Source of the DNA: Rotaria sp. Silwood1 | Taxonomy: Eukaryota; Rotifera; Eurotatoria; Philodinida; Philodinidae | Direction: 5' to 3' | Length of the DNA stretch: 64,000 bases | Assembly: GCA_905250075.1 (NCBI GenBank) | Contig: CAJNOP010000009.1 | Span: 2,561,581 to 2,625,580 of the forward strand | In this document: positions 1 to 12,159 of the stretch, one piece after another | Layout: each line of letters opens with the position of its first letter | Position numbering within the stretch: position 1 is the first letter of the stretch | The notes under the pieces: model-generated | Told to the model about the DNA's origin: nothing | Database searches by the model: none | Seen by the model: only the letters and a program-made list of their open reading frames with translations | Made by a program: the position numbers and the translations under genes

Positions 1-905
1 CAAGGATATCTATTATTTTCGAAAAACAGCCTTGTCATTTGGCAATACATATTTCAAAGGCATATCAGTTATTGTCAAATGAAATTAGTTAGTTGACACG
101 ATGTAAAAAATAATTACTGATCTATTATAATGAATAGATATTAATAGTGAAACATAGGTATAAAGTCGAGAGAGTTTCAACAATCACTTAGGCAATTTTC
201 AATTATTTTTCTAGATATTGGTCATGTTGATAATGAAGGGAGCATTAATCTATCTGTGTCGTCATTTGATGTCTTTCTGTCTCTCTCTCTCTCTCGCCAT
301 CTCTATTCCTCCCTTTCTCGCCATTTTTCTCTCATTTAATATTCGCCATATCACAAACGATACGCTTGAGATGAAGCATAAGATATGGGTATTTAGTTGT
401 CGTCGCTTCTTACTCTACACACTCATTTTTTTTCTTCATCTTTTCTCTCTTTTCAATGTAATTTAAACGAACATAAATATGAAGTAGTATATATTTGCTA
501 TTGTTGAGAATTGTCGTCGTCGTTGTTGTCTCTAAGTGGTGATGGTAGTAGTTGTGTTCGATCTGTAGCAACCGATCTACGTATAGGTCTATATGTATAA
601 GCGTGTGACCGAGTGTGAGATTGTAAATTAATAACCACATACGCGTGTATAAAATGAGTTTTTTTTCTGTCGGTTTTTATGCAACTTACATTAACATAGA
701 ACAGAATGAAAAACTACAAAATTGTAGTTTCGAACATTAACCTCGAATGTACGATAATTAAATGATAGAAAAAGTCCGATACAATATGGGCATAAAAAAA
801 AACGAAAATTATGATAATTATAGGTAAGCTTCTGCCTTTTTTTGTTGTAGATCAGTGTTTGGACTATAGGTGCTTTTATTTGATTTTGTATTGTGAATAT
901 TTACA
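1..905. other. 5' flanking region, no gene recognised
   Basis: AT-rich sequence with short open frames only, none with protein-like composition. A CT microsatellite lies near 280-296. The stretch just before 906 is the presumed promoter and leader of the first gene, but no core promoter element can be picked out with confidence. Confidence 0.5.
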
Positions 906-3900
906 ATGATTGATCCGCGCTTCGCTAACGCTGGCGCCATTCCTCTTGTACCTGGATTTGGTGCACCCCAAGTGCCTATGCAATATCATCATCATCATCA
1001 TCATCGTCATCATAAAAATAAAGGTCAAAATGATGCATCACCAGTAAGCCGTGATGAATCAATACATAAGGTAGATCATGGTCAACATCATTTTCTACAG
1101 AGTAAATATTACAGTTAAAATCTCGATTAAAAATAACAAGTGATTCATTTATAGATAATGATATACCTCTTGGTGGTGGTTATGGTGTTCCATATGGTAT
1201 CACTGGCTTTGGTGCTGGTGGTCCAGCTGGTTTTCATCAACAACAACAATTTGGTGCTGGCAATATTGGATTTCCTAATCAATATCCAAGTGTTCCTTTT
1301 AGTCAAGGCCCCATAGGTGGTGGTCCTGTAGGTCACGGAGTAAAACAAAATCGACGACATCATCGACATCATCGTCATCATACTGCTGAAGTAGTAAATA
1401 CTGTTGCTCCTGGTAATCAAGGAAAAGGGGCACCAGAGTAAGTTTGATTAGTATGTGATTTCTCAAAAGACCATTTTATTTAATGCATGTTTTTTTGTAA
1501 TTATTGAAGACAATTAATTGGTCAACGTTCATCAAGTGCAGTCCACGATGAAAGACAACACATACGTTCACCCATACCATTAGTTGAAGGTGGAGTTGCC
1601 GGTGAACAAGGTGCTCCTCGTCGTCGTCATCGTCGTCATCATCGTCATCATCATGGTGAACATGGTATTTTTGTACATGCGCATCAATGGCGTCAAACTC
1701 AAGGTCACACTACAGTTGCTGCTGATGGTTATGGTCATATTAATGAGGATTTGATCTTCATCGAACGTGGTGATCATAGTCCACATCGACAAGAACCACC
1801 AGCTGGCTATGAATACAAAGGTAAAATTGAAGTTCAAGGCATTGATCGAGAAATTCGATCACAATCTCATGGTCGAAGCATGATTACTGCACCGCCTCTT
1901 CCAATATCTCAACCTATTCCACCAACTTCAAGCTTTGGTCCTTGTCCACCTGGATGGCAACAAGTAATTTTGACAGCTGCTCCTGGTGGACCAAATCCGC
2001 CTGGTACAGTATCATACACTGGACAAACGATAGGAACTGTGGGCGCAACTCAAACAGGAATAGGTGGTTTTGGTGCAGGTCAGTACAATATTTAGTCTTA
2101 TTATTATTTTTTGCTCTTTTATTAATACTTCTTGATATCTATTCATTAGTTGGATCGTTTGGACTAGGTGGTTCTGTTGGTGGTTATGGTAGCGCAGGAA
2201 CAGGTGTTCCTTTTTCATCTCAATGTCAATTAGTTGCCGATTATATTTTTTCACCAGGTAGTGCTGGTGTTAGTACATCAGGTGGAAGTGGATTTACAAG
2301 TGGATATAGAAAACATACTAGTACTGCTATTGTCGAACAATTGTAAGTTATGATTGATCGAGATTCTCTAGAGCATTACTTGTTACATTTAATATTTAGT
2401 CCAAGTGAACAAGTAATGGAACGTGTTTCTGGTCGTCCAACAATTATTGAAGTTTGGCAAAGACGATCGAAAGTAATAACTTTTGAATATTGTATAATTT
2501 ATTTTAAAAGAATTTTTATTTTCAAAGTCTGAAAAACGTGAAAAATCACGTTCAAGATCTCGATCTCGGTCTCGTCACCATTCGCGAACTTCAACGGCAG
2601 GTCCATTATTTGATTTCGAACGATTCCGTAGTGAAATTCTTTCAGCTATTGAGTAAAGTGTCTACATACAGATATAAACATATATGTGAACGTTTTCGTA
2701 CTAATTTTTGTTTTTGTTTTCTTTTATAAAAATTTATAGACGTATTGTACCACGTGGAGTATCAGGACCTACTGAAATACAATGGACTGGACGTGATGGT
2801 GGTACACAAACTCAAATTCATCCAAGTACAGGAGGTGAAACTCGAATTGAACATGAAAGACGACAGGAAACAACCGGCGAAGTTCGAGTTATTGTACAAC
2901 CAATTCAACCTGTCTTTTACATGCCTCGACAAAGTAAGAAGACAACTTTCATCATATTTCGTAATTCCTCTATTTTTTTTAATAGCTGGTGGCACAACAA
3001 AAGTAGAAGTTACGCCTCAAATTGGTCCTGCTCCTGTTGTTCAACAACCAACAACACCTAGTGCACCTAATGTTGTTTATGTTCCACGTAATGTTTACGT
3101 ACCTGTTATTAAACCTGTTTTTGTTCCACGTGAACGTAAGTTATCCATTATTTGTTCTTTTTTTATTTATAAAAATAAAAATTATCATTTCGTTTCTTTT
3201 GTATTCTATAGGTGTCATCGTACGTCCTCAAGTAATACATGTTGCTCGACCTGTACTTGTTGATCGTCCAGTACCTGTCACACAACGACCAATCATCATA
3301 GATCGTGAACGACCTATTCCTGTACCAGTACGTGGTGGAGGTCAAGCAGCAGCACAAACTGGTGGTTCAAAAGTTGTTCGAGAAGAATATGTTTATCGAG
3401 ATAATTTACCTGTTGCTTACGGTGGTCGTTGTCCTGAATTTGCTGGTGGTGTTAATTATGGTTATATGCCTACACAACAAGAACATCAATATGCATCTAG
3501 TTCAACTCATGAAGCATCGAATATTTATCAAAGACAAGCACCAATTATTAATGTAAATGTTCCAAATCAATTTCAACGTAGTCATTCGGCTTCTCAATTT
3601 GAAGGGCAACAAGGTATTTGTAAAACTTTTCATGGATCATATACGGATTTAGCTGGAACAACTGGCTCATATACCACTGGTATTAATAATGATTATTTAG
3701 CTGCACAACAAGGACAACCATATGCAGCTAGTTCAACACATGAACCTGGAAATATCTATCAAACAGAAGGTTCAATTGTTAATATAAATGTTCCAAATCA
3801 ATTTCAACATAGTCAATCGGCTTCTCATCTTGAAATACAACAAGGTGGTCTTAGTGGTAGTAGTGGTCGTAGTTTTCATGGTTCATATTCGAATTTAGTT

Positions 3901-4257
3901 GGAGCAAATAATCCTGTAGGTGTTAATGTTGGTCAACATAATCAAGATATCCTTCGACAAACATTCGAACAAACCGCTCAATTTTCAGGTATACCTCCTC
4001 ATGGTCCAACACAAATCGAAGTACTCGATGCAGCTGTTAATCCTTGTTGGCAAAAAACGGATCAATCAACATTAATGCGTCGTTATGGTCGTCCGGCATT
4101 TGAAATAGTTCATAAAAGCGAAGAAGTTGAACAACAAATGTACCATGAACTTCGTCAACGAGCAAGTACTAGTGGCATTGTAAGATCGACTTCAACAGCT
4201 AGTTATGGATCGGGTTCCGGTATAGGTGTTAGTGGTGGTGGTATTGCTCAATATTAA
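906..4257 (+). CDS. Gly/His-rich and Val-Pro-rich low-complexity protein, nine exons
   Basis: Unrecognised gene. Nine exons join in phase: 906-1101, 1155-1437, 1510-2078, 2150-2342, 2400-2472, 2528-2652, 2740-2933, 2986-3135, 3212-4257. They give about 942 residues, with introns of 50-90 bp and GT-AG ends. The N-terminal third is Gly-rich and carries three His or His/Arg clusters (in exons 1, 2 and 3). Exon 6 holds a short Arg-Ser run. Exons 8-9 hold a Val-Pro-rich stretch with motifs such as YVPV, RPVPV and IPVPV, which recall the VPV repeats of articulin/alveolin cytoskeletal proteins. Exon 9 contains a duplicated block of roughly 75 residues, each copy carrying a VPNQFQ...S.SAS segment and an FHGSY segment. 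No signal peptide or membrane segment is seen. A 54-base in-phase stretch inside exon 4 (about 2203-2256) ends like an acceptor and might be an extra intron. A structural or cortical role is a guess. Confidence 0.7.
3541..3905 (+). repeat. Tandem internal duplication inside the Val-Pro-rich gene
   Basis: Two diverged copies follow each other within exon 9. The first spans about 3460-3660 and the second about 3690-3905. Both contain a Tyr-Ala-Ser-Ser-Ser-Thr-His-Glu segment, then an Ile-Asn-Val-Pro-Asn-Gln-Phe-Gln segment, then Phe-His-Gly-Ser-Tyr. This is a coding duplication, not a mobile element. Confidence 0.7.
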
Positions 4258-4726
4258 ATATTTCTAATTGTGTTCGTGTTACTGTCATTTGAACGTTTTA
4301 TCGTACATGTTATGTTTTGTTTATTAACATAGCATATAGACAACTATGTTTATTAATTGTCATTCATTCGTTTACTTAATTCTTTTCTTTTTAACTTGTC
4401 GCATACAAATTAGAAGAATCAATTTTCTTCTTTGTCATCGTTTTTATGTGTTTTTATTGTATTGTTTATTGTTCGTTTTAAAATATTTCTTTTTTCTTTT
4501 TCTTTCTAGAATACAATCGTTCAGGCAATTTCTTTTTCTTTTTTTCCCCTTCTTTTTCAAAATAAAAAGAAAAGATAATCAAGAATAAACTCATCTTCAA
4601 CTATATGAATTAGTTGACAAATTTCATTACCATTATGAAAGCTAGATATTAATTTATTATTTGTTTGGATAATATTACAGGATAATTCATTATCAATAAA
4701 TGTTTAATTAAAAAAAAAATACAAAT

Positions 4727-4774
4727 AATGATTTTATTATCAAAATCATTGAATGATTTTTGTGAAAAATCATC
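4727..4774. repeat. Two adjacent small hairpins
   Basis: Positions 4727-4750 form a stem of about nine pairs (AATGATTTT with AAAATCATT). Positions 4753-4773 form a perfect nine-pair stem around a GTG loop. They share the stem word ATGATTTT, so one may be a copy of the other. Function unknown. Confidence 0.55.
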
Positions 4775-5148
4775 TGAAAGAAGTGTTAACAGTATAGAGG
4801 ATGGAAGCTCGCATTTTCTTCTCTCCGGACAAACTGTGACAGACTTTTTTGATACACAATTACAGAGCGTACATCAATAACGCCTCGTTACAATATAATA
4901 ACTACTTCCTTATTGTATTTCTGGAGGGTTAAGTAAAAGGAAGACGAAGAAATCTATCCTGAGATAGACAGAATACAACAATCTTCGAACGATTACGATC
5001 AAGTTTCACATTTTAATCTTGCAGATATTATGTTAACAGCTTTTATTAATTTATAGTGTATTTACATGTACACTTTAACAATAAGATTTTCAAATAAATT
5101 TTCAATTGATTTATATTTATACAGTTTGTTTGATTAAGTAAGACTAAC

Positions 5149-5790
5149 AAGGAAGGTCCTTCAACTAATAAATCACTTTTGAATCGAGACTATGTCCATT
5201 CTGTAGATAGGAATAAGCTATGAAAATTTTGAAAAGGGTTCGTGCCTCTAGCTTATTTCTATGGAGATACTGCACTTTTACGATATTTTTTTATATATGT
5301 AAATGCCGTAGTGCCTCTCAAAATTACTTGTAAAAATGATTTCCAAGTTTCAACTTCAAACGTTGCCGAGAAATAGGCCTAAAACAAGAGTAGTTTATTG
5401 TGAAAGTTTCAAGTCCTTTGATTTTGTTTCTATTCTGAAATGAAAATAAACAGATCTTTCGATTTATATGAACGACGTAAAAGACACACTATTATTATAA
5501 TTGTATCTTAGGATCGAAAGAGCAACAAGATCAGAAATATTCTCTATAAAGTACGTTCGTTAAGGCATATCTTTACACAGAGTTTTAAGTCGAAATTCAA
5601 AAAACAATTTTTCTGTTATTACAGGATTCATTAAAAAAAGCACTACAAAAGTGCTGCAGTATCTCCGTAGAAAAAAACTAAGGGCATGCATTCTTTTTTG
5701 AATTGTCCATAGCTCACTCAAGTCCACATGATGCACATAGTCTCGACTCAATAGTGATTTCTCATTTGGAGGACTTCCTTCGTAAGATAT
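5149..5790. repeat. Degenerate long inverted repeat
   Basis: The stretch about 5149-5292 matches the reverse complement of about 5635-5790 imperfectly over some 145 bases. Shared words include ATCGAGACTATGT versus GTCGAGACTATGT, ATAAGCTATG versus GTGAGCTATG, and GGAGATACTGCA in both arms. The spacer of about 340 bases has no coding potential. It looks like an eroded foldback or MITE-type element. Confidence 0.6.
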
Positions 5791-7217
5791 GCATTTGTTT
5801 TCTGAGATCAGTACATTTCACTCATTTCTGATTGGCATTTGATAACATCGACGAAATCAGCTTGAAGGAAAAGTCTGATTATTTCATATCCTGTAGCCCT
5901 TTTTCTTCTTCTTTTTTTATAGATCAATTAAAAAAAACTTGATACTGATTCATATTACTGCATAAGTACACAACACCCACAGTTCCAGTGTGTGTTGGCG
6001 AAGAGAAAAAAGAGCAAAAAAATAATTAAAAAAAAAACTTCCTGCTGTTTATCAAATTAAGAGGAAATTCCTGCGGTTAAGTTATTCATTCATTATCAAT
6101 CAAACATAACTGCAGATCTTATAATGAAAATGAATGTAAGTCAAAATTCATTTAGTCCCTTATACAAAAAGAAAATACAACGTTTTATGTTATAATATAT
6201 CAATTCAATAAATCTGATTAGTTGAGAGACGACATATGATTTTCAAAAGATGATGAATGGTTTGTCTTTTCTTACGGAAATTGTCATAAGCAAATAATTA
6301 TTTTCTTTCTCCTATCAGTTATGAAAGTAGAAGATGCTCGTTTGTGTATATTGTAAGAATATAAGATGCAGGCAATGTGTCTGTTGTATAGATAGTATAC
6401 ATTCAATTAATGGATCGATCACTGTAGAACGTCAGAAACAACATATTGAGATTTGAGATATGCACAGACAAACTCCCACGTTAAGTTGCTCAGAAAAATT
6501 CTTGACAGCAAACATAACTATTCAATATATCGATGACAGATTATTTGACACGTATTATATCAAATTTGACGAGACAGGTAGTTAAAGAAGAATATGTAAA
6601 TTTAGTTTTTATAATTAGATAAATCATTAAAAGAGAGAAAAAACAGATTAAGTCATTTCGATTATAACAAAAACGGAATGTGACACTATTGATGAAGATA
6701 ATAATAGTTATAAGAGTAAATCTAACATCTTCTCATACTTGATAAAATAAATATGTATATATAGATATATCAGATAGACCTTTCTTTTTCATATCAAAAG
6801 AATTACGGTAGTTCTTTGTTGACGATATCTTTGTATATATCTTATTTGTTCTCTTATGTTTGCCATTGTAAGATAATAAAAATATGTGTATGAGCAACTT
6901 TTTCAAATCGTCTAAAATTCAAAAAGGTTAAACTTATCAGATAGATTTAATGTTTATTTGAATCAAAGTTTAGAGTTCAACAAAGAATATATATATATAT
7001 CTTTATTTATTGAAATCTAGCATATCTCTTACACATTGTTATCTTTAGTATAAAGAAAAGCAGATACACAAAAAATGTATATACACAAGTCTAGATAAGG
7101 TCGTTCTTGAATGACAGATCTATATTCTTAGTAAAAAGAATACATTTTTTCTAGAAGTATCATCGATCATGAAACAAGTCAATAACAATCCTGGTTAAAT
7201 CTACATAAGATAGATAT

Positions 7218-9563
7218 ATGTCGACAAATAAAAGTGATCAACAATATGTACCGATGGTTAGTACAAAAGATCGTCATCAATTAAAAACAAATAATATGTT
7301 AGTTTCAACAACAACATCAATAGTTGAAACAAAAAATAAAATTATAAAACAAGGTGAACGTGATAATTGGAGTAATCGTATTGTCTATCTTCTATCAATT
7401 ATTGGTTTTGTTGTTGATCTCGGTATGCGTTTGTTTTTCTTAACTTTTTAAGTATACGGAGAGATTTTTGAAATGAAAAAAACCTGTGACATCAGTTTTA
7501 AAAAAATGTCTAAAACGTAAGTATTTATGTATTCCATTGGAATAAATAAGTAATATTTTAATCGTGATATATAAACTTTGAGTGGATTGAAAATAGCTTT
7601 CTCTCTTTATTGTTGTAGATTCGAAAAAAATTCAATTTAAATATAGAAGATTATTGAACCAAAAATAAAACCAGTATTCTATTTCTACTTTTTATACTAT
7701 TTCATTCTACATCATTATATTAATGATATATAGGTGTACAAAAATAATCATCTAGTACAATATATTAAATTGAAAAATCTGCGGTTCTTTTTAAATTGAT
7801 CATAATAAAGACAAAAACAAATACTAGATTTTTCAGCGAGTTCAAAATCGTGTTGCTTGTGTTCAAAATATTTAATAGGAATTTGAATTTCTACTTCTTC
7901 ATAGGCAATGTATGGCGTTTTCCAACAACATGTTACCGAAATGGTGGTGGCGCTTTTCTTATTCCTTATTTTACTTTCTTATGTCTTGTGGGCCTTCCTT
8001 GTAAGTTAATTCTTTTTAGTAAATTTTTGAAATTCTTCGTTCGTACTTCTAAAAACAGGTATGTATTTGGAATTGGCTATTGGACAATATCATCGTCTCG
8101 GTTACATAACAATATGGAATAAAATATGTCCGCCATTAAAAGGTATTGGCTATTCAATGTTAATTATTAATTTATATGTTTTATCATATTACAATACAAT
8201 TATTGCATGGTCAGTTCATTATGGTATAGCATCATTTCGTGCTATTGTACCATGGACATTTTGTAATAATGAATGGAATACACCATTATGTTATTCTTTA
8301 CATGATAAACGTACATTGATTGTTCCACATAACGCATCATGTTCATCAGCAGATGAATATTTTGAACGACGTATGCTTAAATCTCATCTATCACCGAGTA
8401 TTAATCAACTAGGTTCATTACAATGGGAATTAGTTGGTTGCTCAATGATCGTTTTTCTTCTTATTTACTTATCAATTTTTAAAGGTGTTAAGACAGCTGG
8501 TAAAGCAATATGGTTTACAGCATTAATACCTTATGCAGTTTTAATTATCTTATTATTACGTTCATTAACACTTGATGGAATATTTGAGGGTTTAAAATAT
8601 TATGTAGCACCATCATTTGAACGTTTAAATGAATATTCAGTATGGCAAGCGGCTGCCGTACAAATATTCTTTAGTTTAGGACCTGGTTTTGGTGTTCTAC
8701 TTAGTTATGCAAGTTTTAGTGACATACATGACAATGTATCTGGTACAGCTTTAATAGCTAGTTTAGTTAATTGTTGTACTAGTTTATTATATGGTACAGT
8801 TGTTTTTGCTGGTTTGGGCTATTTATCATATCGATTACATGCTGATGTACGACAATTTACTGAAAGTAATATGGGTCTTGTTTTTGTTGTTTATCCTGAA
8901 ATTTTAACATCAATACGTGGTGCACCATTTTTTTCTATCCTTTTTTTTATAATGCTTCTAACACTAGGACTTGATAGTGTGTTTGCTGGTGCCGAAAGTG
9001 TTTATACAGCAATATCTGATGAATTTCCAATATTAGCTCGTCGTCCACGTTTATCACGTGCATGTGTTGTATTAGTCCCATTTTTAGTATCAATACCAAC
9101 ATTAACATATGGTGGAAAATATGTTGTTCATTTTATGGATTTTTTCGGTACATCACCATCAATAATGTTTATTGTTTTATGTGAACTTATTGCAACTGTA
9201 TGGTTATATGGAATGGATAGATTTAGTAATAATGTTAAAATGATGACTGGACACAAACCAAATATTTATTGGCGTGTCACATGTCGTTATATAGCACCAT
9301 TAATACTTCTTATTCTTTATATTTGTTCATTTATTCAGTTTGATAGTCAAGAATTTTCTTCATTTGGTGAAGGAAATACAGCATTAAAAGTAAGTATTGC
9401 TGGATGGACTCTTAGTTCAATATCAACATTACCTATACCAATTTATGCATGTTGGTGGTTATTATTTCGACGTCAGAAAAATGTTACTAAACAAACAACA
9501 ACCAATGTTGTTACAGAATCAATACCAACAAACAGACTTAATGAACAAGAAGCATTTATATAA
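7218..9563 (+). CDS. SLC6 family Na+/Cl- dependent neurotransmitter transporter, monoamine type
   Basis: Plasma-membrane symporter that takes up a small amine with sodium and chloride. Three exons (7218-7422, 7905-8000, 8059-9563) give about 601 residues, a normal length for the family. TM1 has the NSS signature GFVVDLGNVWRFP. The Asp in VVDLG is the residue that contacts the amine in serotonin, dopamine and noradrenaline transporters, whereas amino-acid transporters usually have Gly there. TM3 carries SYYNTIIAW. The next extracellular loop has [10 protein letters not shown], with the two Cys of the conserved disulfide, followed by an N-glycosylation-type Asn. TM6 reads [17 protein letters not shown] and TM8 [10 protein letters not shown], both ion-site motifs. 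The C-terminal tail is short and polar. First intron 482 bp, second 58 bp. Family is near certain; monoamine substrate is likely; the exact amine cannot be told. Confidence 0.93.
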
Positions 9564-9775
9564 AGAACAGTAGTGTTTGGTTTTTTTTCTTTTTTTTTGT
9601 TGTGGAATTTTATAATCTTATAGAATTACAAAGAACAGCTTGTATGATGATTTATTTTATTAGATAATAGATACATATTTTTTTTCTTGTAATACGTGTG
9701 GATATATTAAAGAAAACAAAAAAAGCGCTTTTGTAAAAAATAATGGTAATTATTGATTACATGCAAAGGTTTTTA

Positions 9776-9938
9776 TTAATTATCATAGAGAATAAGAATT
9801 TCTAACTCTCTTGTATTGACCATGTTATTAAATTCTTCTGGTATTTGACCAAGACTTTCAAAAGTAACTGATTCGCGAAGTTGTGTGTCGAGTTGATCGA
9901 AGACAACATTGGTCATGCCAAAGCATTCAAAATTAGCC
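9776..9938 (-). pseudogene. Exon-like remnant, likely a terminal exon
   Basis: Read on the minus strand, this stretch is open for 53 codons after an intron-like TATAG acceptor and ends in TAA. The composition is protein-like, with motifs FECFGMTNVVFDQLD and SLGQIPEEFNNMV. A phase-compatible upstream piece may lie at about 9990-10070 on the same strand, ending at a weak donor. No start codon or full gene can be assembled and the family is not recognised. It could be the last exon of a decayed gene or of a small live gene. Confidence 0.35.
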
Positions 9939-11258
9939 CTATAATTTAACAAAAAAGTAATTTAATGTTTATATTGCCTTTAAAATAAGTAAATTATCTT
10001 CAACTTTGAATATCCATGGAAAAATTTGTGAATAAAACTGCTGTTTTCTTTCCAATTAACGTGGTTTTCTCATGGGACGCCATGGTTAGTGGCAGTTTCA
10101 CATATCGCCGGTATACTTGGCTGTAATCGCGGCATCGCCGCACACCTCAGTTTTTACAGGTCACACATAGAATGGTAAAGTTATTCTTGGAAACCATCCA
10201 TTATCATTAGTTACTAGAAAGAAAAGATTTTGAATGAAATCGCTATATACCAGCTTCAGCATTGACGAGAAAAAGCATACTTTCTTGTGATGAAAGTGAA
10301 TGCTATGTGCAGTACTGTTATTACGCATGTTGTCTTTTAGATAGATGGCATTTTAAGGTATATGCGAAGACAAAGAAAATATTGTGCTTTACTATTCATA
10401 AAATATTGCCTAACAATACCTCAAGCAGAGCCAGGTGACTCATCAGTAATCTGACTATCAGTGTATTGCACAGCTATTCAAACGACAACATCCTAGGAAT
10501 TTAATTAACGCTCAGAAAAGACAGATCATCCTCAATAACCTCTTCTAATTCAGAATACTCACAAAAGAACTATGGTGATAGGCCGTAACTCACCACATCA
10601 TAAAAGAATCATGGTTTCAAGCATTGCAGAAAAGTCGAATGAAGTGTCTCATAATACCTCATTTTATTACTTCTACAAAACAATATTTGCAAGGAACAAT
10701 GGATAATTTTATTTGAAAACCTTAAGTGAGCTTTTTTATTCCAAAATCTTTATTAGTAAGAATGAAATACAGTTTTCTAAGTTATCCTACATACTGTGCA
10801 TATGACCAATTGTAATTAAAAATAATCTTCAACAAGTGAATAATATAAATAATTGTCAAGAAAAAGATGATGAACAAAATACAAGTAACTATCAGCAGAA
10901 ATGTCTCAACATCTATAGACATCTATGGTTCGTAGATGGCACGGGTGTTTGTTCGAGTCGTAGAATAGAAAAAAACTCAAATGTTGAAATCAAATGCGTC
11001 AATGCACACCATACAGAGGGAACTCGAGTTATATTTATTTTCTGAAGAGAAAAAGCATGACGTGGCAACAAAAATTAATGTGCACACGTCAAATAAATAT
11101 CATCTACCGAGGAACATTGCGGAAGAAAAAAAAATGTTGCCACAAGAATAGGTAAAAATAAAAGTCGTGTGGTTGCTTTCTGGTGGTGATTTTTGTCAAA
11201 TAAATCCTTTAAAAAAAGACAACCTTTGTGCATTCGCTGTAGGCCCATGTATATAATC

Positions 11259-11488
11259 TTACGACATAGCCTTATGTAGAAGGCGCGAAAACAAGAGTTT
11301 TTTCAAAGCTGTTGAATTCGTTAAACTATAATAACTCTCTTCAATAGAAAAAAGATTATTTTCGAGACTAACAGGTGATGTTGTTATTTCATTAAAATTA
11401 TCAGTAGTAATATCTTGATCGACATTGACGATATTCCTATTTAATACAACATTTGCTGCTGCTTGTTCATGTTGATTTAAATCTAAAT
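11259..11488 (-). pseudogene. Exon-like open stretch, unknown product
   Basis: Minus-strand frame open for 76 codons after an acceptor-like CTTTAG. Acidic and polar, for example NIVNVDQDITTDNFNEITT, then a basic end. The final codons ATGTC are followed by GTAAGA, which could be a splice donor in phase with the acceptor of the remnant at 9776-9938. So the two may be exons of one gene, now broken or with unseen exons between. No family recognised. Confidence 0.3.
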
Positions 11489-12159
11489 CTAAAGATATTG
11501 TTGATATATATTTAAATTTCTTAATAATCAGTGAACCTCATGTTTGAATTCGTTAAGGTCTTTTCATACTGTATTGTTTTGCATATAAATTTCATCATCT
11601 GAATTTGGTACATGGTCATGTATTATATGTTTGAAAGTGGAAACAGAATTTTTCAGTTAAACAATAGTATATTTCTCCTTAACTTAAAAAATAATTGTGC
11701 AAAGTGGTAAAGTTGCTGATTGATGTGAGAGGATGACAGCCATAGTTTTCAGTCTTCTGATAAGAATATATGTAAATTAAAAGTGTATATCAATGTGTGA
11801 AGCTTTACACAAGCAATATTAGTAGTAATTGACAATAAACACGTTTGCAAACTCATTAAATTCACTAGTTGTGATATCTGTGAAAACAAAGGTAACGACA
11901 CGTAGTGCAAGTGAAATGTTAAAGATATAAACGCTACATAGACCTGAATACAGAGTAAGATGGTAATAAACTCTATTTTCTTTTTATTTTCTGTCTATAG
12001 ATCGTACTTGACCGTGTATTGACTTGTAGTGTAGATAATTTTTTTACTATATAAACAAACCACATATAAATGAATTACGCTGAGTGAGACGAAAAATAAA
12101 GTTTTCAATTTTTTTCCACAAGATGCGCATTAAATTCTTTAAAAGAACTATATTACAAG

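Larger units (their letters stand above)
4258..7217. other. Intergenic region with hairpins and a degenerate inverted repeat
   Basis: No coding exon could be supported. It holds the 3' flank of the preceding gene, two adjacent small hairpins near 4727-4774, and a degenerate inverted repeat at about 5149-5790 (listed separately). The remaining stretch up to the transporter start is AT-rich without visible structure. Confidence 0.5.

Noticed and set aside
1145-1420. Minus-strand frame opposite the first gene
   Set aside because: Shadow of the Gly/His-rich exon, explained by codon bias of the plus strand.
10918-10970. tRNA-like TTCGAGTC motif
   Set aside because: The five-base stem around the loop does not pair and no D-arm or acceptor stem was found, so it is not a tRNA gene.
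10836-11045. 69-codon plus-strand frame
   Set aside because: Biased AT composition with no recognisable motif or partner exon, and next to minus-strand remnants.
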